A DNA stretch of 64,000 bases from Pacificitalea sp040119125 (lineage in GTDB: Bacteria > Pseudomonadota > Alphaproteobacteria > Rhodobacterales > Rhodobacteraceae): contig JBEDTR010000007.1 in NCBI GenBank assembly GCA_040119125.1, positions 186,001 to 250,000 of the forward strand, in the 5' to 3' direction. The notes under the pieces are model-generated. The model saw nothing but the letters and a program-made list of their open reading frames with translations. It had not been told where the DNA came from and did no database searches. A program made the position numbers and the translations under genes. Below, one piece after another: positions 8,908 to 16,063 of the stretch. Every line of letters begins with the position of its first letter. The stretch's first letter is position 1.

Positions 8908-9684
8908 ATGAGCGGACGCGGTGCGGAGCGAATTTTGCAGGTCATCGAATGGATGGCGGGCGAAGTGCGTCCCGTGGGCTTCGCCGAAGTGGTCGCTGCC
9001 CTGTCTCTGCCCAAAAGCAGCACGCTCGACCTGCTGCGCCTGCTGGTTGATACCGGCTATGCCGAGCGGCTGGAGGACGGGCGCTACCGCTTGCGGCGGC
9101 TTCCGGGTGAGCCCAGCGCCGAGCGGCGCGGTTGGGGCACCTTGCTGCGCCATGCCGATGCGCCCCTGCGCCGCGCCGTCGCCCGCACCCGTGAAAGCGG
9201 CTTTATCGCCGTGCTGGGCGATGACTTGGGCATTCATTATATCGCCAAGGTCCTGCCCCGGCGGGAGATCTATTACGACCGGGACGTGACCGTCGCCCGC
9301 CGCCCGCATCAAGTGTCATCGGGGATGATCCTGCTGGGCCGGTTGAGCCATGATGCGCTGCGCGATTACGCCGCCGCCGAATGCGCGGCGGGGCGCTATA
9401 CCGGGACCGAGGCAGAGCTGATCCAGCAGGTCGACACCGCGCGCCGCACCGGCATGCAGGTCACCCGCGTCGGCATTGTCGAAGGCGCGGGCGGCATGGC
9501 CGCGCCGATCCGCGACCGCGCAGGGCATGTGATCGCCGCGCTCAACATCGCCGGTCCCGCCCTGCGGCTGGGCGAAGCGGTGGCCCAGATCGAGCCGGTG
9601 CTGCGCGACACCGCCGATGAGATTTCCAGATCGCTGGGATGGGAAGACCGCGCGCCGGACGACAGCGGAGAGGACGCCGCCTAG
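8908..9684 (+). CDS. IclR-family transcriptional regulator
   Basis: A regulator of about 258 residues with an N-terminal winged helix-turn-helix (LPKSSTLDLLRLLVDTGY as the recognition region, then LEDGRYRLRR for the wing) and a C-terminal IclR effector domain (GGMAAPIRDRAGHVIAALNI). I prefer the ATG at 8908, which has GGGGG 7 bp upstream; an in-frame ATG at 8902 is too close to it. IclR proteins usually act as local repressors or activators of the catabolic operon beside them. Here the downstream TTT, CoA-transferase and lyase genes are the obvious target. The palindromes just upstream suggest autoregulation. Confidence 0.88.
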   Translation: MSGRGAERILQVIEWMAGEVRPVGFAEVVAALSLPKSSTLDLLRLLVDTGYAERLEDGRYRLRRLPGEPSAERRGWGTLLRHADAPLRRAVARTRESGFIAVLGDDLGIHYIAKVLPRREIYYDRDVTVARRPHQVSSGMILLGRLSHDALRDYAAAECAAGRYTGTEAELIQQVDTARRTGMQVTRVGIVEGAGGMAAPIRDRAGHVIAALNIAGPALRLGEAVAQIEPVLRDTADEISRSLGWEDRAPDDSGEDAA

Positions 9685-9761
9685 CCCGACCGCATCGCAG
9701 ACCGCCATGTCCGCGCGCACCCCGCCGCCCCGGTCGAAGCGCAACGACCGCGGCGCATCCT

Positions 9762-9858
9762 GCGGCACAGTTTACCGCCGCGCAGGAGGCGGCACGGATT
9801 ACCGCCGCGCCAGACGCGGCACAGATTACCGCCGCGTCCGACGCGGCACGCATTACCG
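9762..9858 (+). repeat. 27-bp direct tandem repeat, about 3.6 copies
   Basis: Units at 9762-9788, 9789-9815 and 9816-9842 and a partial copy at 9843-9858 share the form GCGGCACRGATTACCGCCGCG followed by a variable 6-bp end. The array fills most of the gap between the IclR gene and the binding-protein gene. Because 27 is a multiple of three, all frames stay open through it. It ends 12 bp before the GGGAGGAA ribosome-binding site of the next gene. Confidence 0.85.
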
Positions 9859-9880
9859 AAAGCAAATGGGAGGAACCAAC

Positions 9881-10858
9881 ATGCTTACATCCAAACTTCT
9901 ACGCCGCACGGCGCTTGGCCTTATGGCGGGCGGCCTTGCCGCGCTGACGGCCCTGCCCGTCGCTGCACAGGACGATTTCCCCGGCGGTCGCGGGATCGAA
10001 CTGGTCGCAGGTTACGGCCCCGGTGGCGGCCATGACACGCTGCTGCGCACGATGGCCAAGATCCTTCAGCAAGAAGGCATCATCGAAGCGCCGCTGAGCG
10101 TGGTGAACAAGCCCGGCGGCAGCTCCGCCGTGTCGATGGGCTACCTCAACGGCCATGCCGGCGATGCGCATTTCCTGATGTCGGCCACGTCCTCGCATGT
10201 GACCACGCCGCTGATCTCCAATGTCGGGCTGGATTACACCGATTTCACCCCGATTGCGCGGCTGGGCATCGACCCTGAATTGCTGCTGGTCAGCTCAAAA
10301 GGCCCCTATGCGTCGATCGACGATCTGAAGTCGGCGGGCAAGACGCTCAATGTCGGCGGCACCGCCACCGGCTCGATCGAGCATATCGTCGCCATCGAGT
10401 TTGGTGAGCAAACCGGCGTCGATGTGAATTTCATCCCCTTCCAAAGCGATGGCGAGGTCGTCTCCGCGCTGCTGTCGGGTCAGGTGGATTTCACCATCGG
10501 CAATCCCGGCTCCTCGCGCGATTTCATTGAGGCTGGCAATTTCACCGCATTGGCCGTCTCCACCGAGGAGCGGATCGACCTGATGCCCGACGTGCCGACC
10601 TTTCAGGAACAGGGCCTCGACATCACGATGAGCGTGTTTCGCGGTGTGACCGCGCCGGGCGACATCGACCCTGCCGAGCGGGATTGGCTGATCTCCAAAA
10701 TGAAGGAGTTGAGCGAAAACCCCGAGTGGAAGGCCGTCTATCTTGATCCGAACGGTGTTGTGCCCGGTTTCCTGCCCGGTGACGAATTCGCTGCCTATCT
10801 GGAGGAAACCCAAGGGATCTACTCCGATGCGCTCACCAAGCTCGATCTGCTGAAGTAA
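9881..10858 (+). CDS. TTT-family periplasmic solute-binding protein (TctC/Bug)
   Basis: A 325-residue TctC-type binding protein. The signal peptide runs from the ATG through TALGLMAGGLAALTALPVAAQ, cleaved before DDFPGG. Family patterns are LVAGYGPGGGHDTLLR and VVNKPGGSSAVSMGYL. The start at 9881 has a textbook TGGGAGGAA site. The frame is open further upstream through the tandem repeat, but an N-terminal extension would destroy the signal peptide. Three bp separate it from tctB, so unlike several other binding-protein genes here it has no hairpin after it. It probably delivers the acid that the CoA-transferase and lyase genes downstream degrade. Confidence 0.9.
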   Translation: MLTSKLLRRTALGLMAGGLAALTALPVAAQDDFPGGRGIELVAGYGPGGGHDTLLRTMAKILQQEGIIEAPLSVVNKPGGSSAVSMGYLNGHAGDAHFLMSATSSHVTTPLISNVGLDYTDFTPIARLGIDPELLLVSSKGPYASIDDLKSAGKTLNVGGTATGSIEHIVAIEFGEQTGVDVNFIPFQSDGEVVSALLSGQVDFTIGNPGSSRDFIEAGNFTALAVSTEERIDLMPDVPTFQEQGLDITMSVFRGVTAPGDIDPAERDWLISKMKELSENPEWKAVYLDPNGVVPGFLPGDEFAAYLEETQGIYSDALTKLDLLK

Positions 10859-10861
10859 GCC

Positions 10862-11377
10862 ATGACTCCCCGCAACAGAACGTCGGAACTGCTGTTCCTC
10901 GGTGGCCTCGCGCTGTTTGCGGGGATCACCTTGGTGGGCAGTTTCGGGATGCCCTTCACATCGGGACTGACCTTTGGTCCCGGTTTTCTCCCCTTGATCA
11001 TGTCGGTGGCGGTGCTCGCCATCGGCGCTCTCATCGCGCTGCGCCGGACGGGCGCGGGGCAGACCGCAGAGACGCCCGCAGCGGCCCCCGCGGACACGTC
11101 GCCGGACCCGTCCACAGGCCCGTCGCCAGACCCATCCGCAGACACGACACCGGCCACGGGCGATATCCGCACCGTCATCCTCTGCGTGGTGCTGATCGCC
11201 GTCACCATCGTCGCGGCAAGCTACGGCTCGCTGTTGCTGGCGCTGGGCGTGTGCATCGCGCTGATCACCGCGTTCTTGCTCAAACGCGGCTGGATCGTGG
11301 CGCTGGTCTCAACGGCGATCACCATCGCCGCCGTTTACGCCATTTTCGATCTGTGGCTGCAGATCCCCATCAGCTGA
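10862..11377 (+). CDS. TTT small permease subunit (TctB)
   Basis: A 171-residue TctB-type protein with four predicted membrane segments: two before and two or three after a hydrophilic loop of about 35 residues. That loop is rich in Pro, Ala, Thr and Asp, with SPDPS-type repeats (about residues 68-95), probably a flexible cytoplasmic linker that varies freely. It is encoded between tctC and tctA in the classic order. Its exact role is unclear, but it is needed for transport in studied TctABC systems. Confidence 0.85.
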   Translation: MTPRNRTSELLFLGGLALFAGITLVGSFGMPFTSGLTFGPGFLPLIMSVAVLAIGALIALRRTGAGQTAETPAAAPADTSPDPSTGPSPDPSADTTPATGDIRTVILCVVLIAVTIVAASYGSLLLALGVCIALITAFLLKRGWIVALVSTAITIAAVYAIFDLWLQIPIS

Positions 11378-11393
11378 TCCCCCGGAGACACCA

Positions 11394-12962
11394 ATGCTTG
11401 ACGCACTGAACCAGCTTGCCGGCGGCTTCGGCACTATTCTGACGCCCTATAACGTGATGCTGATCTTCCTTGCCGGGATGATCGGCACTGTGGTCGGCGC
11501 ATTGCCGGGCTTGGGCCCGTCGGCGGGGATCGCGCTGATGCTGCCGCTGGCGGCGGGGATGGACCACGCCTCCGGGCTGAGCCTGCTGACGGGGGTCTAT
11601 ATGGGCACCATGTATGGCGGGCGCATCACCTCGATCCTGATCAACACACCCGGCGACGCACCTGCGATCATCACCGCGCTGGAAGGCTACCCGATGATGC
11701 AGCGCGGGCGTGGCGGTATCGCGCTTGGCATTTCCGCGTTTTCATCCTTCATCGGTGGCATGTTTGGGCTGACGGTCCTGATCTTCTTTGCCCCTGTGGT
11801 GGCGCGCAACGCGATCTTTCTCGGGCCGCCGGAATATTTCCTACTGATGCTGCTGGGCCTGTCGACAATCGTGCTCTTGGCGGGCGAGGACATGCTGAAG
11901 GCGCTGCTGATGGTGTGTTTCGGGGTGCTCGTCTCCACCATCGGGGCCGATTACATTTCCGGCTATGTCCGGTTCGCCCCCCTGCCCGAATTGATCGAAG
12001 GGATTGATTTCGTGGCGATCATCATTGGCCTCTACGGGCTGGGCGAGGTGTTTCACAACCTTGAACACCGCGTGGTGCTGAAGCTGGGCAAGCCGTCGCT
12101 GCGGGTGGCCGATTACGTCCCCTCCGGCGGCGACCTGCGCGAAGCGGGCGCGCCCACCGTGCGCGGCTCGCTCATGGGCACGGTGATCGGCATCCTGCCC
12201 GGCGCCGGCGCCACCATCGCCACCTTCCTGTCCTATGCGCTGGAAAAAAGACTGTCGAAGACGCCGGAGAACTACGGCAAGGGCGAAATCGCGGGCCTCG
12301 CCGCGCCGGAGGCCTCGAACAACGCCTCGGTGCCCGGCTCGCTGATCCCGCTGATTACGCTGGGCATTCCCGGTTCCGGCGGCACCGCGATCATGCTGGG
12401 CGCGCTGATCATGTTCGGCCTGCAACCCGGTCCGCTGTTGATGATCAAATCCGGCGATGTGGTCTGGGCGATGATCGCGGGTCTGGTGCTGGCCAATGTG
12501 TTCCTGCTGCTGTCGAATATCCTGCTGATCCCGCTATTCGTGAACCTGCTGCGCGGCATTCAGGGCGTGCTGGCCTCGGTCGTGATTGCGCTCTGCGTCG
12601 TGGGGGCGTTCTCGCTGGCCTATTCGACCTTCAACATCTGGGTGGCGCTGATTTTCGGCGTCATCGGCTACCTGATGCGCAAGAATGACTACCCGACCGG
12701 GCCGTTTATCCTTGCCGTCGTGCTGGCGCCGCTGGCCGAGAACTATTTCCGCCAGTCGGTGATGCTGGGTCAGGGCCGCATGGCGATTTTCTGGGAGCGT
12801 CCGATTTCGGTGACCATCATCGGCGCGATGATCGCGGCGATTGCGCTGACATTGGGTCTGCGCCTGCTGATGCGCCGCCGCCGTGCCGCGTTGCAGACCG
12901 GCGCGGTCCCCAGCCCCCGGCCCACCCCCGAGACCAAGAACCCGACCGAGGAGGCCGAATGA
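11394..12962 (+). CDS. TTT large permease subunit (TctA)
   Basis: A 522-residue TctA permease with about 11-12 membrane segments. Signature segments are VGALPGLGPSAGIALMLPL (near residue 38), GVYMGTMYGGRITSILINTP, GILPGAGATIATFLSYALEK and LAAPEASNNASVPGSLIP. A basic C-terminal tail (LLMRRRRAALQ) is cytosolic. The stop overlaps the ATG of the CoA-transferase (ATGA), which ties transport to the first catabolic step. Confidence 0.92.
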   Translation: MLDALNQLAGGFGTILTPYNVMLIFLAGMIGTVVGALPGLGPSAGIALMLPLAAGMDHASGLSLLTGVYMGTMYGGRITSILINTPGDAPAIITALEGYPMMQRGRGGIALGISAFSSFIGGMFGLTVLIFFAPVVARNAIFLGPPEYFLLMLLGLSTIVLLAGEDMLKALLMVCFGVLVSTIGADYISGYVRFAPLPELIEGIDFVAIIIGLYGLGEVFHNLEHRVVLKLGKPSLRVADYVPSGGDLREAGAPTVRGSLMGTVIGILPGAGATIATFLSYALEKRLSKTPENYGKGEIAGLAAPEASNNASVPGSLIPLITLGIPGSGGTAIMLGALIMFGLQPGPLLMIKSGDVVWAMIAGLVLANVFLLLSNILLIPLFVNLLRGIQGVLASVVIALCVVGAFSLAYSTFNIWVALIFGVIGYLMRKNDYPTGPFILAVVLAPLAENYFRQSVMLGQGRMAIFWERPISVTIIGAMIAAIALTLGLRLLMRRRRAALQTGAVPSPRPTPETKNPTEEAE

Positions 12963-14212
12963 TGAGCGACACCCAAAGCTGGACCCGCCGGGAGTTTGCC
13001 GCCGCGCCCACCGGGCCGCTTGTCGGGCTGAAGGTGCTCGACCTGTCGCGGCTGGTCGCGGGCAATATGACCTCGCTCCAATTGGCGGATTTCGGTGCCG
13101 ATGTCGTCAAGGTGGAGCCGCTGCCCGCGGGCGATCCGCTGCGCGCATGGAAGCAGAAGGGCTATTCGACCTTCTGGAAGACCTATGGCCGCAACAAGCG
13201 CTCTATCGGGCTGGATTTTCGTGGCAAGGGCGGCATTGCCCTGCTGCGCGATCTGATGGCCGGTGCCGACGTGATGATCGAAAGCTTCCGCCCCGGCACG
13301 CTGGAGAAGATGGGCCTTGGCGCCGATGTCATCGCCCGCGATTTCCCCCGGCTTATCGTGCTGCAAGTCTCCGGTTTCGGCCAGAGCGGTCCCTATTCGA
13401 AACGTCCCGGTTTCGGCACGCTGGTCGAGGGCATGTCGGGCTTTGCCCATCGCAATGGCGAGGCGGGCGGCGATCCGCTGCTGCCGCCGCTGGCGCTCGC
13501 CGATATGATCGCCGGGCTTTATGGGGCCAATGCGGTGATGATGGCGCTGCGGTCGCGCGACATGACCGGGCGCGGGCAGACTGTCGATCTGTCGCTGCTG
13601 GAGGCTATGGTGTCGGTTCTGGGGCCGGAGCCTCTCGACTATCGGCTGAATGGCACGGCAAAGCCCCGTGTCGGCAATGGCTCCAACACCTCAAGCCCGC
13701 GCAATGTCTATCGCAGCCGCGATGGGCATTTCATCGCCGTGTCGGCCTCGATCCAGAGCACGGCAACACGGCTGTTCACCGCCATCGGGCGCGACGACAT
13801 GAACCACGACCCCCGCTACGCCACCAATGAGGCCCGCGTCGCGCACCGCCATGAAGTCGATGAGATCGTCGGCGGCTGGATGGGCGCGCGTGACCGAGAC
13901 GAGATCGTGCGCTTCTGCGACGCCGAAGGCATCACCGCCGCGCCGCTCTATGCCGTGGGCGACATTGTCACGGACCGCCATTTCATCGACCGCGAGATTT
14001 TCGCGGAGGTGCCGGATGACGAGCTGGGCCATGTCCCCACCCACGCGCCGCTGCCGCGCCTGTCGGACACGCCCGGCAACATGTGGCGCCCCGCGCCGCG
14101 ATTGGGGGAGCACAGCCACGAGGTGCTGCGCGATTATGCCATCGATCCCGAGCGCGCCGCCGCGCTGATCGACGCGGGCACCGTGCTGGCCGAAACGGAG
14201 AGCGCCCGATGA
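12959..14212 (+). CDS. Class III (CaiB/BaiF-type) CoA-transferase
   Basis: A 417-residue family III CoA-transferase, which moves CoA from a donor such as succinyl-CoA to a carboxylic acid. Family features are VLDLSRLVAG near the N terminus, FGADVVKVEP, the NKRSIGLDF segment, and the catalytic Asp in LADMIAGLYGAN (near residue 181). It overlaps tctA upstream and the lyase gene downstream by 4 bp each. Together with the CitE-like enzyme it implies that an imported di- or hydroxy-acid is made into a CoA thioester and then cleaved. Succinyl-CoA:citramalate and itaconate CoA-transferases belong to this family, but specificity cannot be read from the sequence. Confidence 0.88.
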   Translation: MMSDTQSWTRREFAAAPTGPLVGLKVLDLSRLVAGNMTSLQLADFGADVVKVEPLPAGDPLRAWKQKGYSTFWKTYGRNKRSIGLDFRGKGGIALLRDLMAGADVMIESFRPGTLEKMGLGADVIARDFPRLIVLQVSGFGQSGPYSKRPGFGTLVEGMSGFAHRNGEAGGDPLLPPLALADMIAGLYGANAVMMALRSRDMTGRGQTVDLSLLEAMVSVLGPEPLDYRLNGTAKPRVGNGSNTSSPRNVYRSRDGHFIAVSASIQSTATRLFTAIGRDDMNHDPRYATNEARVAHRHEVDEIVGGWMGARDRDEIVRFCDAEGITAAPLYAVGDIVTDRHFIDREIFAEVPDDELGHVPTHAPLPRLSDTPGNMWRPAPRLGEHSHEVLRDYAIDPERAAALIDAGTVLAETESAR

Positions 14213-15042
14213 GATTGCGCTCGCTCCTCTATGTGCCCGCTCATGTGGATCGCTTTGTCGACAAGGCCGCCGAGCGGGGGGCGGATGCCATCATCCTCGA
14301 TCTGGAGGACGCGGTGCCCGAGGGCGAAAAAGACGCCGCCCGCGCCGCGCTGGCCCGTGCCGTGCCGCAGGTGGGGCGCAGCGGCGCGCAGGTCTTTGTG
14401 CGCATCAACGCCACCGCCCGCGCCGATGCCGACGCCCGCGCCGCGCTGGCCGCCGGGGCGGATGGGCTGATGCTGCCCAAAATCGAAAGCCCCGCCGATC
14501 TCGACCGGCTTCCCGACGGCTGTGCCCGTGTCATCGGCATTATCGAATCCGCTTTCGGGCTGCTGGCCGCGCCACAGATCGCCGCGCATCCCCGGCTGGC
14601 GGCGCTGTGCCTTGGGGCGGAGGATTTCGCCACCGACACCGGCGCCGTGCCGGATGCCGAGACCCTGCACCTGCCCAAGCTGATGGTGCATTACGCCGCC
14701 AAGGCGTCGGGCAAGCTGTCGCTGGGGCTGCTGCGCTCCGCCGCGCAATTCTCCGACCCGGACGACCTGCGGCGCGCGGCGGCAGAGGCAGTGCGCTTTG
14801 GTTTTGACGGGGCGACCTGCATCCATCCCAAGGTGGTCGCCGTGCTGAACGACGCCTTCACCCCCGATGCGGTTGCCGTGGCCCGCGCCCGCGCCATCAT
14901 CACCGCCGCCCGCCGCGCCGCGACCGAAGGCTCGGGCGCATTCATGCTGGACGGCGAATTCATCGACGCCCCGATCATCGCGCGGGCAGAGCGCCTGCTG
15001 ACCCGCGCCGGGCTTGCCCCCGCACCAGAGCCGCCCAAATGA
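14209..15042 (+). CDS. CitE-like beta-hydroxyacyl-CoA lyase (HpcH/HpaI superfamily)
   Basis: A 277-residue CitE/malyl-CoA-lyase-type enzyme. It opens with RSLLYVPAHVDRFVDKA, typical of CitE. Active-site elements are LDLEDAVP, the Arg of VFVRIN (near residue 63), the Mg-binding Glu of IGIIESAFG and Asp of LGAEDFATDTG, and IHPKVV near the C terminus. The start is the ATG at 14209 that overlaps the previous stop; longer frames run over the CoA-transferase gene. Stand-alone CitE homologues cleave malyl-CoA, citramalyl-CoA or similar thioesters. With the preceding CoA-transferase this fits (S)- or (R)-citramalyl-CoA or malyl-CoA cleavage to acetyl-CoA plus pyruvate or glyoxylate. That substrate is inferred. 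Confidence 0.85.
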   Translation: MRLRSLLYVPAHVDRFVDKAAERGADAIILDLEDAVPEGEKDAARAALARAVPQVGRSGAQVFVRINATARADADARAALAAGADGLMLPKIESPADLDRLPDGCARVIGIIESAFGLLAAPQIAAHPRLAALCLGAEDFATDTGAVPDAETLHLPKLMVHYAAKASGKLSLGLLRSAAQFSDPDDLRRAAAEAVRFGFDGATCIHPKVVAVLNDAFTPDAVAVARARAIITAARRAATEGSGAFMLDGEFIDAPIIARAERLLTRAGLAPAPEPPK

Positions 15043-15364
15043 GCGCCATCAATGGGCTGGAGCAAATAAGTGTCCGCACTGAACCGGCGCCAGTTCCCTA
15101 GACGCTCGAACATGACTTCGTTCCTGCGCGTTTGTCGTGCCCAGACGCGCGCGCATTGCGGGGCCCCTCCGATCCGGTAGGGCCCGAGGATGCCCGTGCG
15201 GACCCCGACATGCGGCACCGCTGGGCCCGGTCCTTCCCGGCTCTTACGGGCGAGTGCGGCGGCGTGGTTTCACGGCCCGAATGTGGCTTGATCCAGATCA
15301 AGGTCTGACGCGGGAGATCGGGTAGCGTGGCTCTCATCGCAATAGGGTGCAGAGTTATCAAAGA
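15043..15364. other. 322-bp intergenic stretch before the hemerythrin-like gene
   Basis: No gene-like frame that avoids overlap with neighbours is visible. The stretch contains two GGGCCC blocks around 15160-15185 that could form a stem, and the FNR-type box at 15288-15301. I see no clear terminator with a T-run for the upstream operon. Confidence 0.5.
15288..15301. promoter_or_regulatory. FNR/FnrL box (TTGATCCAGATCAA)
   Basis: This is an exact match to TTGAT-N4-ATCAA, 63 bp upstream of the chosen start of the hemerythrin-like gene. It is one of three such boxes in the window, all in intergenic DNA of the cbb3/fnrL region, so FnrL control of this gene is a strong inference. Confidence 0.85.
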
Positions 15365-15826
15365 ATGCCGCCAATGTTTTCTTCTGCCGATCAAAGCGCC
15401 GATGCCGGCATTGCCTTCGCGGAGGCGATCCTGCGGCAAGAGCACCTTTGCGATGCATTGGAAACACTGGCCGACAGCCTGCCTGAGCGGGTCGATACCT
15501 ATACCGCCATGCGCCTCGCCGGCAGCCTTGTCCCGACCCTGAAACGGTGTCAGCGGCTGGAGGAGCAGGTCGTCTTTCCGCTGCTTTTGGAACAGGCCCC
15601 CGCGCGCTCCTCGATGATCGACCGGCTGCGCGCCGAGCATCTGGAGGACGAGGATCAAGCGATGATGCTTGCCCCTGCGATCCGTGCCTTTGCGCAGCAG
15701 CCTGCACGCGAGGATGCGGGCAGGTTGGGCTTTGCGCTGCGGGGGTTGTTTCAGCCATTGCGGCGACATGCAGCCTTTGACCGCGATGTCCTCTTGCCGC
15801 TCTATCGACGCGCGCTGATCGGCTAA
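15365..15826 (+). CDS. Hemerythrin-like (HHE) domain protein
   Basis: A 153-residue all-helical protein with the spacing of an HHE cation-binding fold: RQEHLCDALE (first His), EEQVVFPLLL (Glu plus the family's FPLL), RLRAEHLEDED (His and Glu) and RRHAAFDRDVLLPLY (last His and Asp). Such domains bind a di-iron centre for oxygen or NO sensing, storage, or iron-sulfur repair. An in-frame GTG at 15347 and an ATG at 15374 are alternative starts. It is transcribed toward the cbb3 assembly genes, converging with ccoS. The FNR box upstream points to expression under low oxygen. Its precise role is unknown. Confidence 0.8.
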   Translation: MPPMFSSADQSADAGIAFAEAILRQEHLCDALETLADSLPERVDTYTAMRLAGSLVPTLKRCQRLEEQVVFPLLLEQAPARSSMIDRLRAEHLEDEDQAMMLAPAIRAFAQQPAREDAGRLGFALRGLFQPLRRHAAFDRDVLLPLYRRALIG

Positions 15827-15868
15827 GGCCGGTGGCCGTGTTGTGCCCGGCGCCCTTGCTGGCGCTGC

Positions 15869-16063
15869 TCAGGGGCGGGGGGCGGAGCGCGTCCCGGCTG
15901 GGTCGGAACGGGGGGCGGTGGGATCGGTCTCATCAAGCAAGATCCGCGCCGCATCGCCTTCGAGATCGTCATATTGCCCGTGGCGCAGCGTCCATAGGCA
16001 GGCGGCAAGCCCGGCGGCGCCAAGGCAGATCGAGACCGGGATCAGGACAACTAGAATATTCAT
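15869..16063 (-). CDS. ccoS: cbb3 oxidase maturation protein CcoS
   Basis: A 64-residue small membrane protein with one N-terminal transmembrane helix (VLIPVSICLGAAGLAACLW) followed by RHGQYDDLEGDAARILLD, the conserved FixS/CcoS stretch. CcoS is needed to insert cofactors (heme b and copper) into the cbb3 oxidase. Its ATG overlaps the ccoI stop by 4 bp. It is the last gene of the ccoGHIS unit. Confidence 0.93.
   Translation of the reverse strand: MNILVVLIPVSICLGAAGLAACLWTLRHGQYDDLEGDAARILLDETDPTAPRSDPAGTRSAPRP

Noticed and set aside
9762..9858. CRISPR array
   Set aside because: The repeat units are directly adjacent with no unique spacers, number fewer than four and have no cas genes near them.
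9617..9880. N-terminal extension of the TctC gene through the tandem repeat
   Set aside because: The frame is open, but it would overlap the IclR gene and hide the signal peptide; a strong ribosome-binding site precedes the ATG at 9881.
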